Source: Litorimonas haliclonae
GTDB taxonomy: Bacteria; Pseudomonadota; Alphaproteobacteria; Caulobacterales; Maricaulaceae
DNA: 64,000 nt
Assembly: GCF_965138505.1 (NCBI RefSeq)
Contig: NZ_CBCSCO010000001.1
Span: 310,001-374,000, forward strand
Direction of reading: 5' to 3'
Shown here: piece by piece, positions 26,148 to 35,489 of the stretch
Numbering within the stretch: position 1 is the first letter of the stretch
Layout: the number at the start of each line of letters is the position of its first letter
The notes under the pieces: model-generated
What the model was told of the DNA's origin: nothing
Databases searched by the model: none
Seen by the model: the letters and a program-made list of their open reading frames with translations, nothing else
Program-made: the position numbers and the translations under genes

Positions 26148-27251
26148 TTATATTGTCAAAGACTTTACCGACTCCACTAAATCTGCTTCCCTTCCACGCG
26201 GACCGACGAGTTGCGCGCCGACAGGGAGGCCATTTGCGGTTATCCCGATAGGAAACTGTATTGCTGGGCGGTCAGAGAGGTTGGCGAAAGCCGTAAAGTC
26301 AGCTTGATTGGCCGGAACGGGAGAGCCGAATTTAAACGCGGTTTGCGGCGCAGTCGGCATGAGTATGAAATCGGGGAAATCTGCCTCGCGCAGCTCTTTG
26401 ACGTGGGCGTAGGCGGCCTTGACTTTTTCTTGAGGAAGATTTGACCCGTACTCCATCATCCCCCGAAAGAAATTGGAAAATCCTTCCGGGTCTTCCTCGA
26501 GTTTGGATTTATGAAATTTATACCCCTCGACTTCCGAGAGGATAAGTCCTGCGCGTCGGGATTTGCCGAAGGCATAAGGCCCGAGCTGGGTTGGTTCCAT
26601 CCTACCTTGTTTGGCTAGAAAGGCTTCGAAAATTTCTTGGACACCTGCTTCGCAATCGACTTTTTTTTTGTAATTCAGCAGGTGAATTTTTCCGGCTTTG
26701 CCGCCGCCAAAGTGGCGCGAGCAGATAATTTCCGTTCCCCTAACAACATCTTCAAAAGAGTGCGCATGAACGCCCACTGTGTCCAGAGTTGGCGAGAGCG
26801 GCATAACGCCCGTGAGCATTTCGTCATCGTGTGAGGGTTTGAATCCCCAAAGCCCGCAATAAGCCGACGGAATTCGAACGCTGCCCATTGTATCGGTGCC
26901 GAGCGCAATATCGACTTGGTGGGCGGCGACGGCCGCAGCTGACCCCCCGGAAGAGCCGCCCGGAGTGTAGCCATACTTCAGGGGATTGTGTGTCTTTCCG
27001 AACCACGGATTATCTGTCTGTGCGCCGAGAGCGCCCTCTTCCATGTTCAGTATGGCGGTTGGATTTATTCCCGCGCCGCGCAATCTTTGGACTACGACCG
27101 CATCGCTTTTCGCAATATCTCTTTCGTAAGCTTTGATACCGCCGTGACAGGCATACCCTTTGACCGCAATATTAGCTTTCACTCCGACCGTTTTTCCCTT
27201 GGAGGCGGTTGGAATTTCCGTCAATACAGCGTTGATATCCTGCTCGGTCAT
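26148..27251 (-). CDS. Amidase signature enzyme
   Basis: A 367-residue amidase signature protein with the full Ser-cisSer-Lys set: Lys in TVGVKANIAVKG, the Gly/Ser-rich core TPGGSSGGSAAAVAA and ALGTDTMGSVRIPSAYCG with the nucleophile Ser. Shorter than the usual 450-500 residues, mainly by a reduced N-terminus and C-terminal part. It would hydrolyse an amide to acid and amine. It overlaps the ligase gene by four bases (ATGA) as the last gene of the long minus-strand operon. An acid released here could be activated by the neighbouring ligase, which is inference. Confidence 0.9.
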   Translation of the reverse strand: MTEQDINAVLTEIPTASKGKTVGVKANIAVKGYACHGGIKAYERDIAKSDAVVVQRLRGAGINPTAILNMEEGALGAQTDNPWFGKTHNPLKYGYTPGGSSGGSAAAVAAHQVDIALGTDTMGSVRIPSAYCGLWGFKPSHDDEMLTGVMPLSPTLDTVGVHAHSFEDVVRGTEIICSRHFGGGKAGKIHLLNYKKKVDCEAGVQEIFEAFLAKQGRMEPTQLGPYAFGKSRRAGLILSEVEGYKFHKSKLEEDPEGFSNFFRGMMEYGSNLPQEKVKAAYAHVKELREADFPDFILMPTAPQTAFKFGSPVPANQADFTAFANLSDRPAIQFPIGITANGLPVGAQLVGPRGREADLVESVKSLTI

Positions 27252-28639
27252 TTAAACCGTGTGTCAACTAAGCGAATAGGCTTTTGCCGAACGTCCACCT
27301 GTGTGGTATCGCCCGTCATGCCCATCGAAACCAGTTTAACCGTCATGCCGAGGCCCAATTTTTCTTTCAGTAAAGCCTCGAATTTTGGCGTGTATTTTTC
27401 TGTGTCATCCGATTTACACTCTGCCACTACTGTCATTTCATCGCGCCCAGCTTTATCCCGATCCACCTGACAATAAAATTCGCCGCCAAATGCGTCAATT
27501 TCTTCCATTAACGGGCCAATCGCCTGCGGGAAGATATTTATGCCGCGGAGTTTGACCATATTGTCAGAGCGTCCCAAAAACCCTTCAATTCGTTTGTAAT
27601 TGAGACCCAGAGAGGACTTTCCAGGCCGCACCGCAGAGACATCATGAGTATTAAAACGGATGATAGGGTAAATATCGTCTTTGAATAAGCAGGTGCAAAT
27701 CATATCCCCCGTTTGACCGTCTTTGACTGGTTTGCCGGTATCAATGTCGCAAATTTCTAAATATTGCGCGTCTTCCATAACGTAGAGGCCGTCTTGATCC
27801 GGCCCTTCCCCGGCAATAGCGCCTGTATCGCCAACGCCGTACCAGTCATAGCATTTAGCGCCTCCCCACATTTCAGATACGCCTTGTTTGTCTTCGCGCC
27901 CCATATGACCGGAGATTGTCCGGATGGGAATATCCACGCCTGGCTCTAGACCAGCTTCTTTTGCCACCTTAGCTAATTTCTTGATATAATCTGCAAACCC
28001 GACAATCGCGGTGGCACCAAAATCCGCCATCATCTGGACCTGCTTGACCGAACGGGTTTCAACCCCTGTTCCGGCGGAGACAAAGATAGATTGTGTCCAA
28101 TGAGTGACGGCCTCTCGGATGTAATGGCCGCCATTTATAGGCCCATGCCCATAAACAGAGTGAACCACATCGCCGCTCCCAATGCCTTGCAGGGTATAAA
28201 GACGACCAAGAATGAGGTTTTGCACCTCGCGTGATTTCGGACCAAAAAGTAGCACTTGCGGCTTGCCAGTGGTGCCGGACGTCGTATGAAATTTAACCGG
28301 GGGGCGCCCCTCTTTCGTATAGCTGTCAAAACCTGCGAAATCCCCAAAGGGAGGATTGAAGTCGATAGACGCCATAATATCCGATTTGTCATAAGTCGGA
28401 AGTTTGTCGATGTCTTTCAACCCATCAATATCGCCCGGCTCTATTCCTTGTGCGCCCCAAAGACGTTTATAAAAAGGAATTTTCCAAGCGCGAACGAGCA
28501 TGCGGCGGAATAATTTATCCTGATGTGCGAAAAGTTCGTCGCGGGAAATATTTTGAGCAAAATTTAGAAATTCATCCCCGATAGGATGGTCTTTACGAAG
28601 CTCTTTCGCATCTACAAAATCAAAATAGGTCGCGTGCAT
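27248..28639 (-). CDS. Phenylacetate-CoA ligase-like AMP-forming enzyme
   Basis: A 463-residue adenylate-forming ligase of the PaaK type. The N-terminal region ends IPFYKRLW, as in PaaK; the ATP loop is FHTTSGTTGKPQVLLFG; the later DDIYPIIRFNTHDVS and FLGRSDNMVKLRGINIFP are the PaaK-specific motifs. It should activate an aromatic or other carboxylic acid to its CoA thioester with ATP. It is preceded by a MmgE/PrpD gene with a 3-base gap and followed by the amidase with a 4-base overlap. Whether the substrate is aromatic cannot be judged. Confidence 0.9.
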   Translation of the reverse strand: MHATYFDFVDAKELRKDHPIGDEFLNFAQNISRDELFAHQDKLFRRMLVRAWKIPFYKRLWGAQGIEPGDIDGLKDIDKLPTYDKSDIMASIDFNPPFGDFAGFDSYTKEGRPPVKFHTTSGTTGKPQVLLFGPKSREVQNLILGRLYTLQGIGSGDVVHSVYGHGPINGGHYIREAVTHWTQSIFVSAGTGVETRSVKQVQMMADFGATAIVGFADYIKKLAKVAKEAGLEPGVDIPIRTISGHMGREDKQGVSEMWGGAKCYDWYGVGDTGAIAGEGPDQDGLYVMEDAQYLEICDIDTGKPVKDGQTGDMICTCLFKDDIYPIIRFNTHDVSAVRPGKSSLGLNYKRIEGFLGRSDNMVKLRGINIFPQAIGPLMEEIDAFGGEFYCQVDRDKAGRDEMTVVAECKSDDTEKYTPKFEALLKEKLGLGMTVKLVSMGMTGDTTQVDVRQKPIRLVDTRFK

Positions 28640-28642
28640 ATC

Positions 28643-30004
28643 TTATTTCAGGCCAGCAGCGAGTCTGAAGAGCTCACTGCAATTGTCGGACTGCTCCAAA
28701 TTATCAACAGTCTCTATGAGCCCGTCTGCGACGACTTTCGCATTGACCTTACGCAATCCGAAAGCGACACAGTCGCGAAATTTCTGTAAATGCTGCTCTT
28801 GGGTCAGTGGAAAGACAGGGGCGCCGAAGAGACGATCAATCTTGGCACTTTCTTTATCTCCGTTTGCAAGGGCGGCTGTGACCGATTGCGGAACAAATTC
28901 TGCCGGATCTGTCACGTTGTTCGTCTCGACCGAGATTCTCGAAGCAATATCTAGGATTTCTAAGTTATTGAGATCACCTTCCGTAAAATCATTAAGACTG
29001 ACCGTTCCGCGCAGGAGGGTAATCGCCCCTAAATAGGGAAAACAAAGTCGGGCATAATTTGCGCTCATTCCTACCTTAGCCGGACGATTGACAAGACGCG
29101 GAATAATAGGAGGCGCGGTCAGAGTTAAGGACTTTAATTTCTCCGCCGTAACACCTTGCTCTCTCAGAAGCTGAATAAGCGTAATACCGCCTTGCGCCGC
29201 GCGGCCTGTCGGGAATGGTTTCCAACTCACTTCTGTGATGCGGTGAACTTTACCGAGTCGGGACAAAAGCACTCCCGCTTCCGCTTCATCCTCAAACATA
29301 TTGAAATATCCGAACGGCCCCTCAAGAGAGCTTTCAGGACCGTGAAGCCCGTTCTGGGCCAAATCACACGCCACAACAGCCGCTCGGGCCGCCCCTGCAA
29401 TTTGAACAGGCAGTGTCGGTTTTCCTTCGACATGAGGCTGCATTACGCCAGCACATTGAGAAAGCGCGCAGCCCATAGCTGACATTGCAGTGTCTTCGTC
29501 AAAACCACGAAGTCGAGCTATTCCCAAAGTCGCCCCAAACAATCCGGCAGTCGCGGGGCGAAAAAACTTTAGAGGTGACGTGACCGCTACGCCGAGTTCT
29601 ACCGCAATATCCACGGCAACAATTACAGCCTCAAGTAATGCTAATCCGCTCACCCCGCCCTGACGATCAGCTTCAGCTGAGAGGGCCGCAAAAATAGTGG
29701 CCATCGGATGAACAACGGCTGGTTCATGGACGCAATCATATTCCATGGAATGAATCTGAAACCCGTTGAGATACGCGGCAGACGCTGTTGGGGCTTTCTC
29801 TGCGCGGCCCCATAGGTGAGCTGCCTCACCTGCCCCAAAAGAACTTACCGTCGCATAAACGGCCTCATTGAACGGAGCTTTTGAGCCGGCTATTCCAACA
29901 CCAAGGCTATCCAGAACAAATGTCTTAGCCTTGGCGTATGCGTCATCGGAGAAATCTGAATGGCTCAGCGCATAGTGTGCAACATGTCTAGAAATGGCAC
30001 TCAT
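28643..30004 (-). CDS. MmgE/PrpD family protein (second of a tandem pair)
   Basis: A 453-residue MmgE/PrpD fold protein. Signature elements: LDSLGVGIAGSKAP near the start, YDCVHEPAVVHPMATIFAA, and WKPFPTGRAAQGGITLI, where the equivalent in relatives reads KxYPxCRxxH. Known members are 2-methylcitrate dehydratase, cis-aconitate decarboxylase and iminodisuccinate epimerase; all act on small polycarboxylates. The changed second motif (PTGRAA) suggests different substrate binding from the upstream paralogue. It overlaps that paralogue by four bases (ATGA), so the two may form a heteromer. Confidence 0.87.
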   Translation of the reverse strand: MSAISRHVAHYALSHSDFSDDAYAKAKTFVLDSLGVGIAGSKAPFNEAVYATVSSFGAGEAAHLWGRAEKAPTASAAYLNGFQIHSMEYDCVHEPAVVHPMATIFAALSAEADRQGGVSGLALLEAVIVAVDIAVELGVAVTSPLKFFRPATAGLFGATLGIARLRGFDEDTAMSAMGCALSQCAGVMQPHVEGKPTLPVQIAGAARAAVVACDLAQNGLHGPESSLEGPFGYFNMFEDEAEAGVLLSRLGKVHRITEVSWKPFPTGRAAQGGITLIQLLREQGVTAEKLKSLTLTAPPIIPRLVNRPAKVGMSANYARLCFPYLGAITLLRGTVSLNDFTEGDLNNLEILDIASRISVETNNVTDPAEFVPQSVTAALANGDKESAKIDRLFGAPVFPLTQEQHLQKFRDCVAFGLRKVNAKVVADGLIETVDNLEQSDNCSELFRLAAGLK

Positions 30005-31290
30005 GGGAGTAAAACCTTATAACTTTGAAAGTCATTCGCCAAAGTCGCATCAACCAAGGCTTTTGACTTTTTCTCTGATACGCCTCCCTCTTTCAGAAGC
30101 ATCAAGGCTTTTTCAGTGACGTCTTTATTAGAGAGCGGGCATTCCGGGTCGCCATAAGCGTCATCTACGGAATAACGTTTACCCCCGGCTATGACGGCCG
30201 CGCCGTAATGCGCTGGATAGGCCTTATTAAATCCTTTTCCTTCCCTCACTTGCACCAAATCCCGAACACGCATAATTTGTAAGTGATTAATCACGTCAGC
30301 AGTAAAAGCGTCTAAGGTGAGCGGGTGGCCAGCAAAGATAAGCGCCACGCTGTGTTGGAGAGAAAACTTCGCTTCAGTCGTCGACTTTGGGTCTGGCCGG
30401 TCACAAAATTTCAGGGCATCAGCATAAGTCTCAACAATAATCGGGCTCTTCCCGTCCCAAGCCTCGACAAGTTTGGCCGCGTCTATGGCCGCATGGGCGT
30501 GACGACATGCCGGATAAGGCTTTAACGACGTCTGATGGATTAGCCATCCGTTGCCATAGTCTTTAAACACGTCCTGCGGGTCTGCTCCCGGGCAGGTCGC
30601 AGCAAAGAAGCCCTGCTCGCCTTCTAAAATGGAGCGCGGACCCTGAAACCCTTGCGCGGACAATAGTGCGGATTGAACGCCCGCCTGTGCGGCATGTCCG
30701 GCGTGGAGCTGCTTCGCCATAGAATCGGATTCATGCCGTGTTTGCCAGAAGCCCGAGGCCTGCGTGCCTGCCAACCCTAAAGCAGAAACTAAATCGCTTT
30801 TGTCTAATAAATAGCACGCCGCCGCAGTCGCCCCGAAAATACCGCATGTCGCCGTATTATGCCAAAACGCATAATGACCCGGCCCGACCGCACGGCCAAT
30901 TCGGAGGGTGATTTCATAGCCAATAACAATCGCGTTTAAAAACTCTTCGGCGGTCGCACCTACATGCTCAGCCATAGCAAGCGCGGCAGGTATAACGGTC
31001 GGCCCCGCGTGAAGGATAGCCCGCTTATCAACATCATCCATTTCCAGGACGTTGCCGAGACAACCATTATGCAGCGCGGCCATCTGAGGAGACGCTTTGG
31101 ACGCGCCAATACGGATGCAGTTACCGTCTTCATTCGGGAACGCGTTAGTAATTTTCTGTCCTGCTGGCTCTTGCCGTCCAGCAACCGCACACCCTGTCCA
31201 GTCGAGAAGCAATAATGAGGCCCTGTCCCGATCCAGTTTCGAGATTGGACGCGTCAGCATGGAGGCCAAGTCTTGGGTCAATGTCCTCAT
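30001..31290 (-). CDS. MmgE/PrpD family protein (first of a tandem pair)
   Basis: A 429-residue MmgE/PrpD protein. It has LLLDWTGCAVAGRQEP at the N-terminus, EMDDVDKRAILHAGPTVIPAA, GYEITLRIGRAVGPGHY and SLKPYPACRHAHAAIDA, the last being the classical KxYPxCRxxH motif. It should dehydrate, decarboxylate or isomerise a carboxylate substrate. It shares about the same domain plan as its downstream partner but not the active-site motif, so the two are not simply redundant. It follows the MFS gene with a 73-base gap in the same direction. Confidence 0.88.
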   Translation of the reverse strand: MRTLTQDLASMLTRPISKLDRDRASLLLLDWTGCAVAGRQEPAGQKITNAFPNEDGNCIRIGASKASPQMAALHNGCLGNVLEMDDVDKRAILHAGPTVIPAALAMAEHVGATAEEFLNAIVIGYEITLRIGRAVGPGHYAFWHNTATCGIFGATAAACYLLDKSDLVSALGLAGTQASGFWQTRHESDSMAKQLHAGHAAQAGVQSALLSAQGFQGPRSILEGEQGFFAATCPGADPQDVFKDYGNGWLIHQTSLKPYPACRHAHAAIDAAKLVEAWDGKSPIIVETYADALKFCDRPDPKSTTEAKFSLQHSVALIFAGHPLTLDAFTADVINHLQIMRVRDLVQVREGKGFNKAYPAHYGAAVIAGGKRYSVDDAYGDPECPLSNKDVTEKALMLLKEGGVSEKKSKALVDATLANDFQSYKVLLP

Positions 31291-31363
31291 ATTTGAACAA
31301 GCCTAGTATTAGTGTGAACAGACATTACTCCGCCCGAAACATCGCAGATCGGGGCGAAATAAA

Positions 31364-32560
31364 TCACAGATCCTCTTTGGTTAGTCGGGTCAGTCCGACT
31401 CCGGCCAAATTACCGAAAATGGCAATCGCTACCAGTCCCATAAAGGGCCAAAGCGTTCCGTCATATATAACGCCGGAAATCACAGAAAACAGACCGCCGG
31501 TGACGAGGCCCAAGGCGCTCGACGTCCCCGCCGCTGTCGCCGCCAGTTTGGGATCGAAACTGATCGAACCTGCCAAAGCCAAGGGACATAACAATCCCGT
31601 TCCGAGCATAGCCAGCATGAGCGGAATTATAAGAGCCAATACGCCACCTCCGAACAATGAGAGACTCCCCACCATAGCAGCCAATGCAATAAACAACCAA
31701 AGTGACGCCACAAAAAGAGTTCGCCGCATTCCGAGAAAACCTGTCAAACGCGTACCGAGTAGCGACCCCGCCATGAAAGATAAAGACAGACCAATCCAAG
31801 CAGAAATGAACACGCCCGTATTTTGGTTCAAAATATTTTCAAAATAGTCCGGGGCGAACGGTAAAAATGCAAAGAAGATCCCCTGCCCGAACCCAAATAT
31901 CAAAGTGTAGCCAATAAATTCTGGACTGCGAAATAAGCGGTTATAATCCCGGAGCAAGTTACGGGGTTCTTTATTCGCTGGACGGGTTTCGGGAAGGCTC
32001 CAAATGGCTAGGAATAAAATAACGGCCCCCGCAAAGGCGCATCCGGCGAAAATACTTCGCCATCCAAAAGTTGTGTCAAGAACGCCGCCAAAAACCGGAG
32101 CTAAAATGGGACCGAGTCCCATCGCAATGGAGATGTAGGACAGAGAAATGGCAGCTTCTTCGCGGGGTTGTAAATCATTAACGATAGCGCGGCTTGTAAC
32201 CGTCCCAGCGCTAACGCCGACGGCCTGTAAAAAACGGCAAAGAACCAAAGCGGTCCAACTCGTCGTCAGAAAACTGGCGGCACTGGCAAGAAAAAAGATT
32301 GCAAACCCAAAGAGCAAAACAGGACGGCGTCCATACCGGTCTGCAAGCACCCCGTGAATAGGTTGGGCCACACCTAACCCAACCAAAAAAACCGATATCA
32401 TGAGTTGAATATCCGCGACAGGTTTCAAAAACTCCAAACCAATGGCCGGAAAGGCAGGCACCGGGAAAGACATAGCAAAGGGCGACAGGCTGCACATTAC
32501 CGACATGAAGAGAATAAATCCCCATCGGTTTTGCGTCAGGCGTAAGGCCCGGGCGTTCAT
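31364..32560 (-). CDS. MFS transporter (Bcr/CflA-like)
   Basis: A 398-residue, 12-segment carrier. The loop after helix 2 reads GVLADRYGRRPVLLFG, a clean MFS motif A, and helix 5 has GLGPILAPVFGGVLDTTFGW as in Bcr/CflA-type drug-resistance exporters. It may export a toxic intermediate or import the substrate of the island. I start at the ATG 32560 (MNARALRLTQNRW) with GAGAGG upstream, overlapping the CMD gene stop by four bases (ATGA); the longer frame to 32647 lies inside the CMD gene. Confidence 0.88.
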   Translation of the reverse strand: MNARALRLTQNRWGFILFMSVMCSLSPFAMSFPVPAFPAIGLEFLKPVADIQLMISVFLVGLGVAQPIHGVLADRYGRRPVLLFGFAIFFLASAASFLTTSWTALVLCRFLQAVGVSAGTVTSRAIVNDLQPREEAAISLSYISIAMGLGPILAPVFGGVLDTTFGWRSIFAGCAFAGAVILFLAIWSLPETRPANKEPRNLLRDYNRLFRSPEFIGYTLIFGFGQGIFFAFLPFAPDYFENILNQNTGVFISAWIGLSLSFMAGSLLGTRLTGFLGMRRTLFVASLWLFIALAAMVGSLSLFGGGVLALIIPLMLAMLGTGLLCPLALAGSISFDPKLAATAAGTSSALGLVTGGLFSVISGVIYDGTLWPFMGLVAIAIFGNLAGVGLTRLTKEDL

Positions 32561-33138
32561 TTTACCTCTCCGGATGTTTTCAAATCGACAGTTCGGGCAA
32601 AAGCGAGAGGCGTGCTCTCCAGCTCTGTGGCTAAGGTAGAATTCCATCGATTGAGAAACCCGAACATAGCGATCACCGAAACGATCTCGACTATTTCATC
32701 TTCTGAGAAATAATTCTTTAAGTCAGAAAACGCCTCATCTGTCACGTCATTTGGAGTGTGCCCGGCGGCTTGTGCCACCCTTAACGCCGCACGCTCGGCC
32801 TCTGAAAATAACTCTGAGGTTTCATACTCCCAAGCCGCCTGAATCTTTGCGGTTTCGACTCCATTATCATGCGCCCCATTCGCCGTATGCACTTGGCAGT
32901 AAACGCACCCGGCCGCCGTTGAGTTAATATAGCCAATTAAACGTTTCAGGCCCGGGTCAAGCGTTCCTTGTCCGTATACCGCTTGTACCAGGCTCAGCAG
33001 GGCTTTGGTCAATGCCGGATTGCGCGCCATAATAAGGGCGTCGTTCGGCGTAAATCCCATTAGCTGCTCACCGACTTCGATGAGAGAACGCACATCCGCA
33101 GGAAGGTCTTTCTTCTCGATTGGTGTCACGCGCCCCAT
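32557..33138 (-). CDS. Carboxymuconolactone decarboxylase (CMD/AhpD-like) family protein
   Basis: A 193-residue alpha-helical CMD-fold protein with GCVYCQVHTANGAHDNG, i.e. the CxxCxxxH set of AhpD-like peroxidase-type members. It may detoxify peroxide or act as a decarboxylase; the two Cys favour redox activity. The amine oxidase and acyl-CoA oxidation steps of the island could make peroxide, which fits but is inference. It starts on the last base of the downstream-lying CoA-transferase gene (stop/start overlap of one base). Confidence 0.86.
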   Translation of the reverse strand: MGRVTPIEKKDLPADVRSLIEVGEQLMGFTPNDALIMARNPALTKALLSLVQAVYGQGTLDPGLKRLIGYINSTAAGCVYCQVHTANGAHDNGVETAKIQAAWEYETSELFSEAERAALRVAQAAGHTPNDVTDEAFSDLKNYFSEDEIVEIVSVIAMFGFLNRWNSTLATELESTPLAFARTVDLKTSGEVK

Positions 33139-34241
33139 CAGAGTTTTTTCTTTATCGCGGCGGTGTGTTCTCCGAATTCAGGTAAATCAAAAGAGAGTTG
33201 TGCAGGCTCGTCTGAGAACCGCATGGGGTTGTGAATATGTTTTCGGTTTTTGGAGTCTATGGAGACAGGTGCGCCGTCTTCACTCAAAGCCGTCTTAAGG
33301 GGACGAATTATTGACCAGCAACAGTCCACATTCGCCAGAAAAGTTTCCCATTCGCTTTGAGGTTTTGAAAGAAATTCCTTCGCCAGAAAGGCCTTGACCT
33401 CGCCTTGTTGCCCGACAGGTTTTTTCATTTCTTTAATTAAATGTTCCGCGTCTAAAGCCGTGAGGAGATTAGCGACAAATTTCGGCTCACTCCCGCCGAG
33501 GACAATATGCCCCCCATCGGACGTCCCATAAATATTGACGAAGGCATTGCCGCCGAAGCTACGCATCTCGGAGCGCTCCGGTTGACGGTTTTCAGCAAAG
33601 ATCGCGCCCGTCACATTTGGAACCCAAGAGAGGAGGCTGTCATACATAGAAATGTCGAGATAATCGCCTTGCTTGGTCGTCTCCCGCCGATAAAGCGCCA
33701 TTAGAACGCCGGACAGCGCATGAAGAGACGCCGTCATATCCGCACTCGGCATAGGCGTTAAGGCAGGCGCGCCGTCCATGCCGCGTGTCAAATCAGCCGT
33801 TCCGGCCATAGCCTGAACGATCAAATCGTGAGCAGGTTTATCCTTGTATCGTCCAGACTGTCCAAAGGCAGAAATCGAACAATAGACAATACCGGGGTTA
33901 ACCGCTTTGATAGCATCGTAATCGACTCCCAAACGTTTCACCACGCCCGGGCGAAAAGCTTCAACAAAGACATCCGCCTCTGCCGCCAATTTAATGAACT
34001 CGGCATGTTCCGACGAGTCTTTCAGATTTACTTTATAACTTTTTTTGCCGCGGGCGATATTGGCAAACCAGACAGAATTTCCCTCTGAATACTTTTCCCC
34101 CATGGCCCGGGTCGGCTCTCCAAGACCATTATCCGGCTCGACCATAATGACTTCTGCCCCATGATCGGCCATCATCATAGTCATGTGCGGCCCTGGCAGA
34201 AACGCCGAGAGGTCCAGAACTTTGACGCCCTCAAGCTTCAT
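33138..34241 (-). CDS. Class III CoA-transferase (CaiB/BaiF), second copy
   Basis: A 367-residue family III CoA-transferase that would pass CoA from one acyl-CoA to a free acid. It has the N-terminal VKVLDLSAFLPGPHMTMMMAD with DHGAEVIMVE, and PMPSADMTASLHALSGVL where the catalytic Asp (SAD) is expected. It overlaps the preceding CoA-transferase gene by 11 bases. The two share family and order but differ strongly in sequence, so they could form a heteromer, as in benzylsuccinate CoA-transferase, or be two separate enzymes. Confidence 0.88.
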   Translation of the reverse strand: MKLEGVKVLDLSAFLPGPHMTMMMADHGAEVIMVEPDNGLGEPTRAMGEKYSEGNSVWFANIARGKKSYKVNLKDSSEHAEFIKLAAEADVFVEAFRPGVVKRLGVDYDAIKAVNPGIVYCSISAFGQSGRYKDKPAHDLIVQAMAGTADLTRGMDGAPALTPMPSADMTASLHALSGVLMALYRRETTKQGDYLDISMYDSLLSWVPNVTGAIFAENRQPERSEMRSFGGNAFVNIYGTSDGGHIVLGGSEPKFVANLLTALDAEHLIKEMKKPVGQQGEVKAFLAKEFLSKPQSEWETFLANVDCCWSIIRPLKTALSEDGAPVSIDSKNRKHIHNPMRFSDEPAQLSFDLPEFGEHTAAIKKKL

Positions 34242-35385
34242 TTGAAAACTCGTCCGTATTTGCGCCCAGCTCAGGCGAAATACCGCCTTTCAGACGCTTT
34301 CCGTTCAAGCGGTAAGGCGAGGACAAGAGGCGAATTTTCTGCCCTGGCATGTCGTCATGCTTGTCCTCATAAATCATTTCGACTTCGTGGACGTAGTCGT
34401 TTTCAAGCGCTTGCGCGATATCATAAACAGGGGCGGCGGGGACATAACCGCCGAATTTTTCCATCCAATGCTCAACCGTATTGGTTTTTAAAACGCCTTC
34501 GACTTCATCCTGGACGATTTTTCGGTTCTCACGTCGGTCTTCGACTTTAATGAAACGCGAATCCGTCACCCACTCAGGCCGACCTAAACACTCACAAAGA
34601 CGTTCCCAGAATTTTTGCGTCTGACAACAAAACATAATCCATCCATCCCCAGCTTCCATTAACTGGCTTGGCACAATGGCCGGGTGCGCGCCGCGCGGTT
34701 GCCGCGTCACGACATCACCTGAATTCAAATACCACGTCGCGGGATAGGACAGTTGGTGCAGGGCCGTATCAAAAAGGGACACATCAATATCGCACCCCTC
34801 GCCTGTTCGATAAGCGCCGAAGACAGACGCCACCAAACCTGTCGCGAACATTGAGCCCGTCATAAAATCGACCATAGACAGACCGAAGCGTACAGGCGGT
34901 CCGTCTGGCTCGCCGGTCACAGAACAAAAACCCGCCTCCGCCTGCATAAGATAATCATATCCAGGCCAAGCCTCCCGGGAATTGCCGCGACCGTAAGCCG
35001 ATAAATGGGCGCAAACAATTTTGGGGTTTATCTCTTTCAAGGCCGGATAATCTATTTTCAATTTTTTCGGGAGATCACCGCGTAGGTTATTCGACACGGC
35101 GTCAGCTTCTTTTACCAGTTCCTCAAAGGCCTTGCGTCCTTCTTCCGTTTTCAAGTTCAAAGAAAGCGATTTTTTGTTTCGGTTAAATGTCTGAAAAAAC
35201 TGGCTGTCTTGCTCGCCTATCAAGTGCGGGGAGACAAAGCGGGACACATCCCCGCCCGTCTGCGGGTTTTCAATTTTAACGACTTCCGCGCCGAGATCGG
35301 CCAAAAGCTGCGTACCATAAGGCCCTGCGCCGTATTGTTCCACCGCGATAATGCGTATGCCTTTAAGGGGAAGATTTTGTGTCAT
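34231..35385 (-). CDS. Class III CoA-transferase (CaiB/BaiF), first copy
   Basis: A 384-residue family III CoA-transferase. It begins LKGIRIIAVEQYGAGPYGTQ with DLGAEVVKIENPQ, and VRFGLSMVDFMTGSMFATGL holds the catalytic Asp. Its partner gene overlaps it by 11 bases at the 3' end. A 12-codon upstream frame and a GC-rich hairpin precede its ATG (see 35392-35430). It likely uses succinyl-CoA or another pathway acyl-CoA as donor; the acceptor is unknown. Confidence 0.9.
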   Translation of the reverse strand: MTQNLPLKGIRIIAVEQYGAGPYGTQLLADLGAEVVKIENPQTGGDVSRFVSPHLIGEQDSQFFQTFNRNKKSLSLNLKTEEGRKAFEELVKEADAVSNNLRGDLPKKLKIDYPALKEINPKIVCAHLSAYGRGNSREAWPGYDYLMQAEAGFCSVTGEPDGPPVRFGLSMVDFMTGSMFATGLVASVFGAYRTGEGCDIDVSLFDTALHQLSYPATWYLNSGDVVTRQPRGAHPAIVPSQLMEAGDGWIMFCCQTQKFWERLCECLGRPEWVTDSRFIKVEDRRENRKIVQDEVEGVLKTNTVEHWMEKFGGYVPAAPVYDIAQALENDYVHEVEMIYEDKHDDMPGQKIRLLSSPYRLNGKRLKGGISPELGANTDEFSNEA

Positions 35386-35391
35386 TCTTGG

Positions 35392-35430
35392 CTACTCCGT
35401 GCCCCGTCGTTCGGGGCCTCCTTGTGTCAT
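35392..35430 (-). promoter_or_regulatory. Short leader frame and hairpin before the CoA-transferase gene
   Basis: A 12-codon frame (ATG at 35430, TAG at 35392-35394) starts with the same GAATGACACAA context as the true CoA-transferase start at 35385. Inside it lie AAGGAGG and a GCCCCG / CGGGGC hairpin (35401-35417). Folding would move the AAGGAGG closer to the true ATG. It could be a leader that tunes translation, or merely a small local duplication. Confidence 0.3.
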
Positions 35431-35489
35431 TCCGTGACCTTTTGAAGGAGGCTCTCAATCAAATCGGGGGCACGGAACAGATGAGAAAA

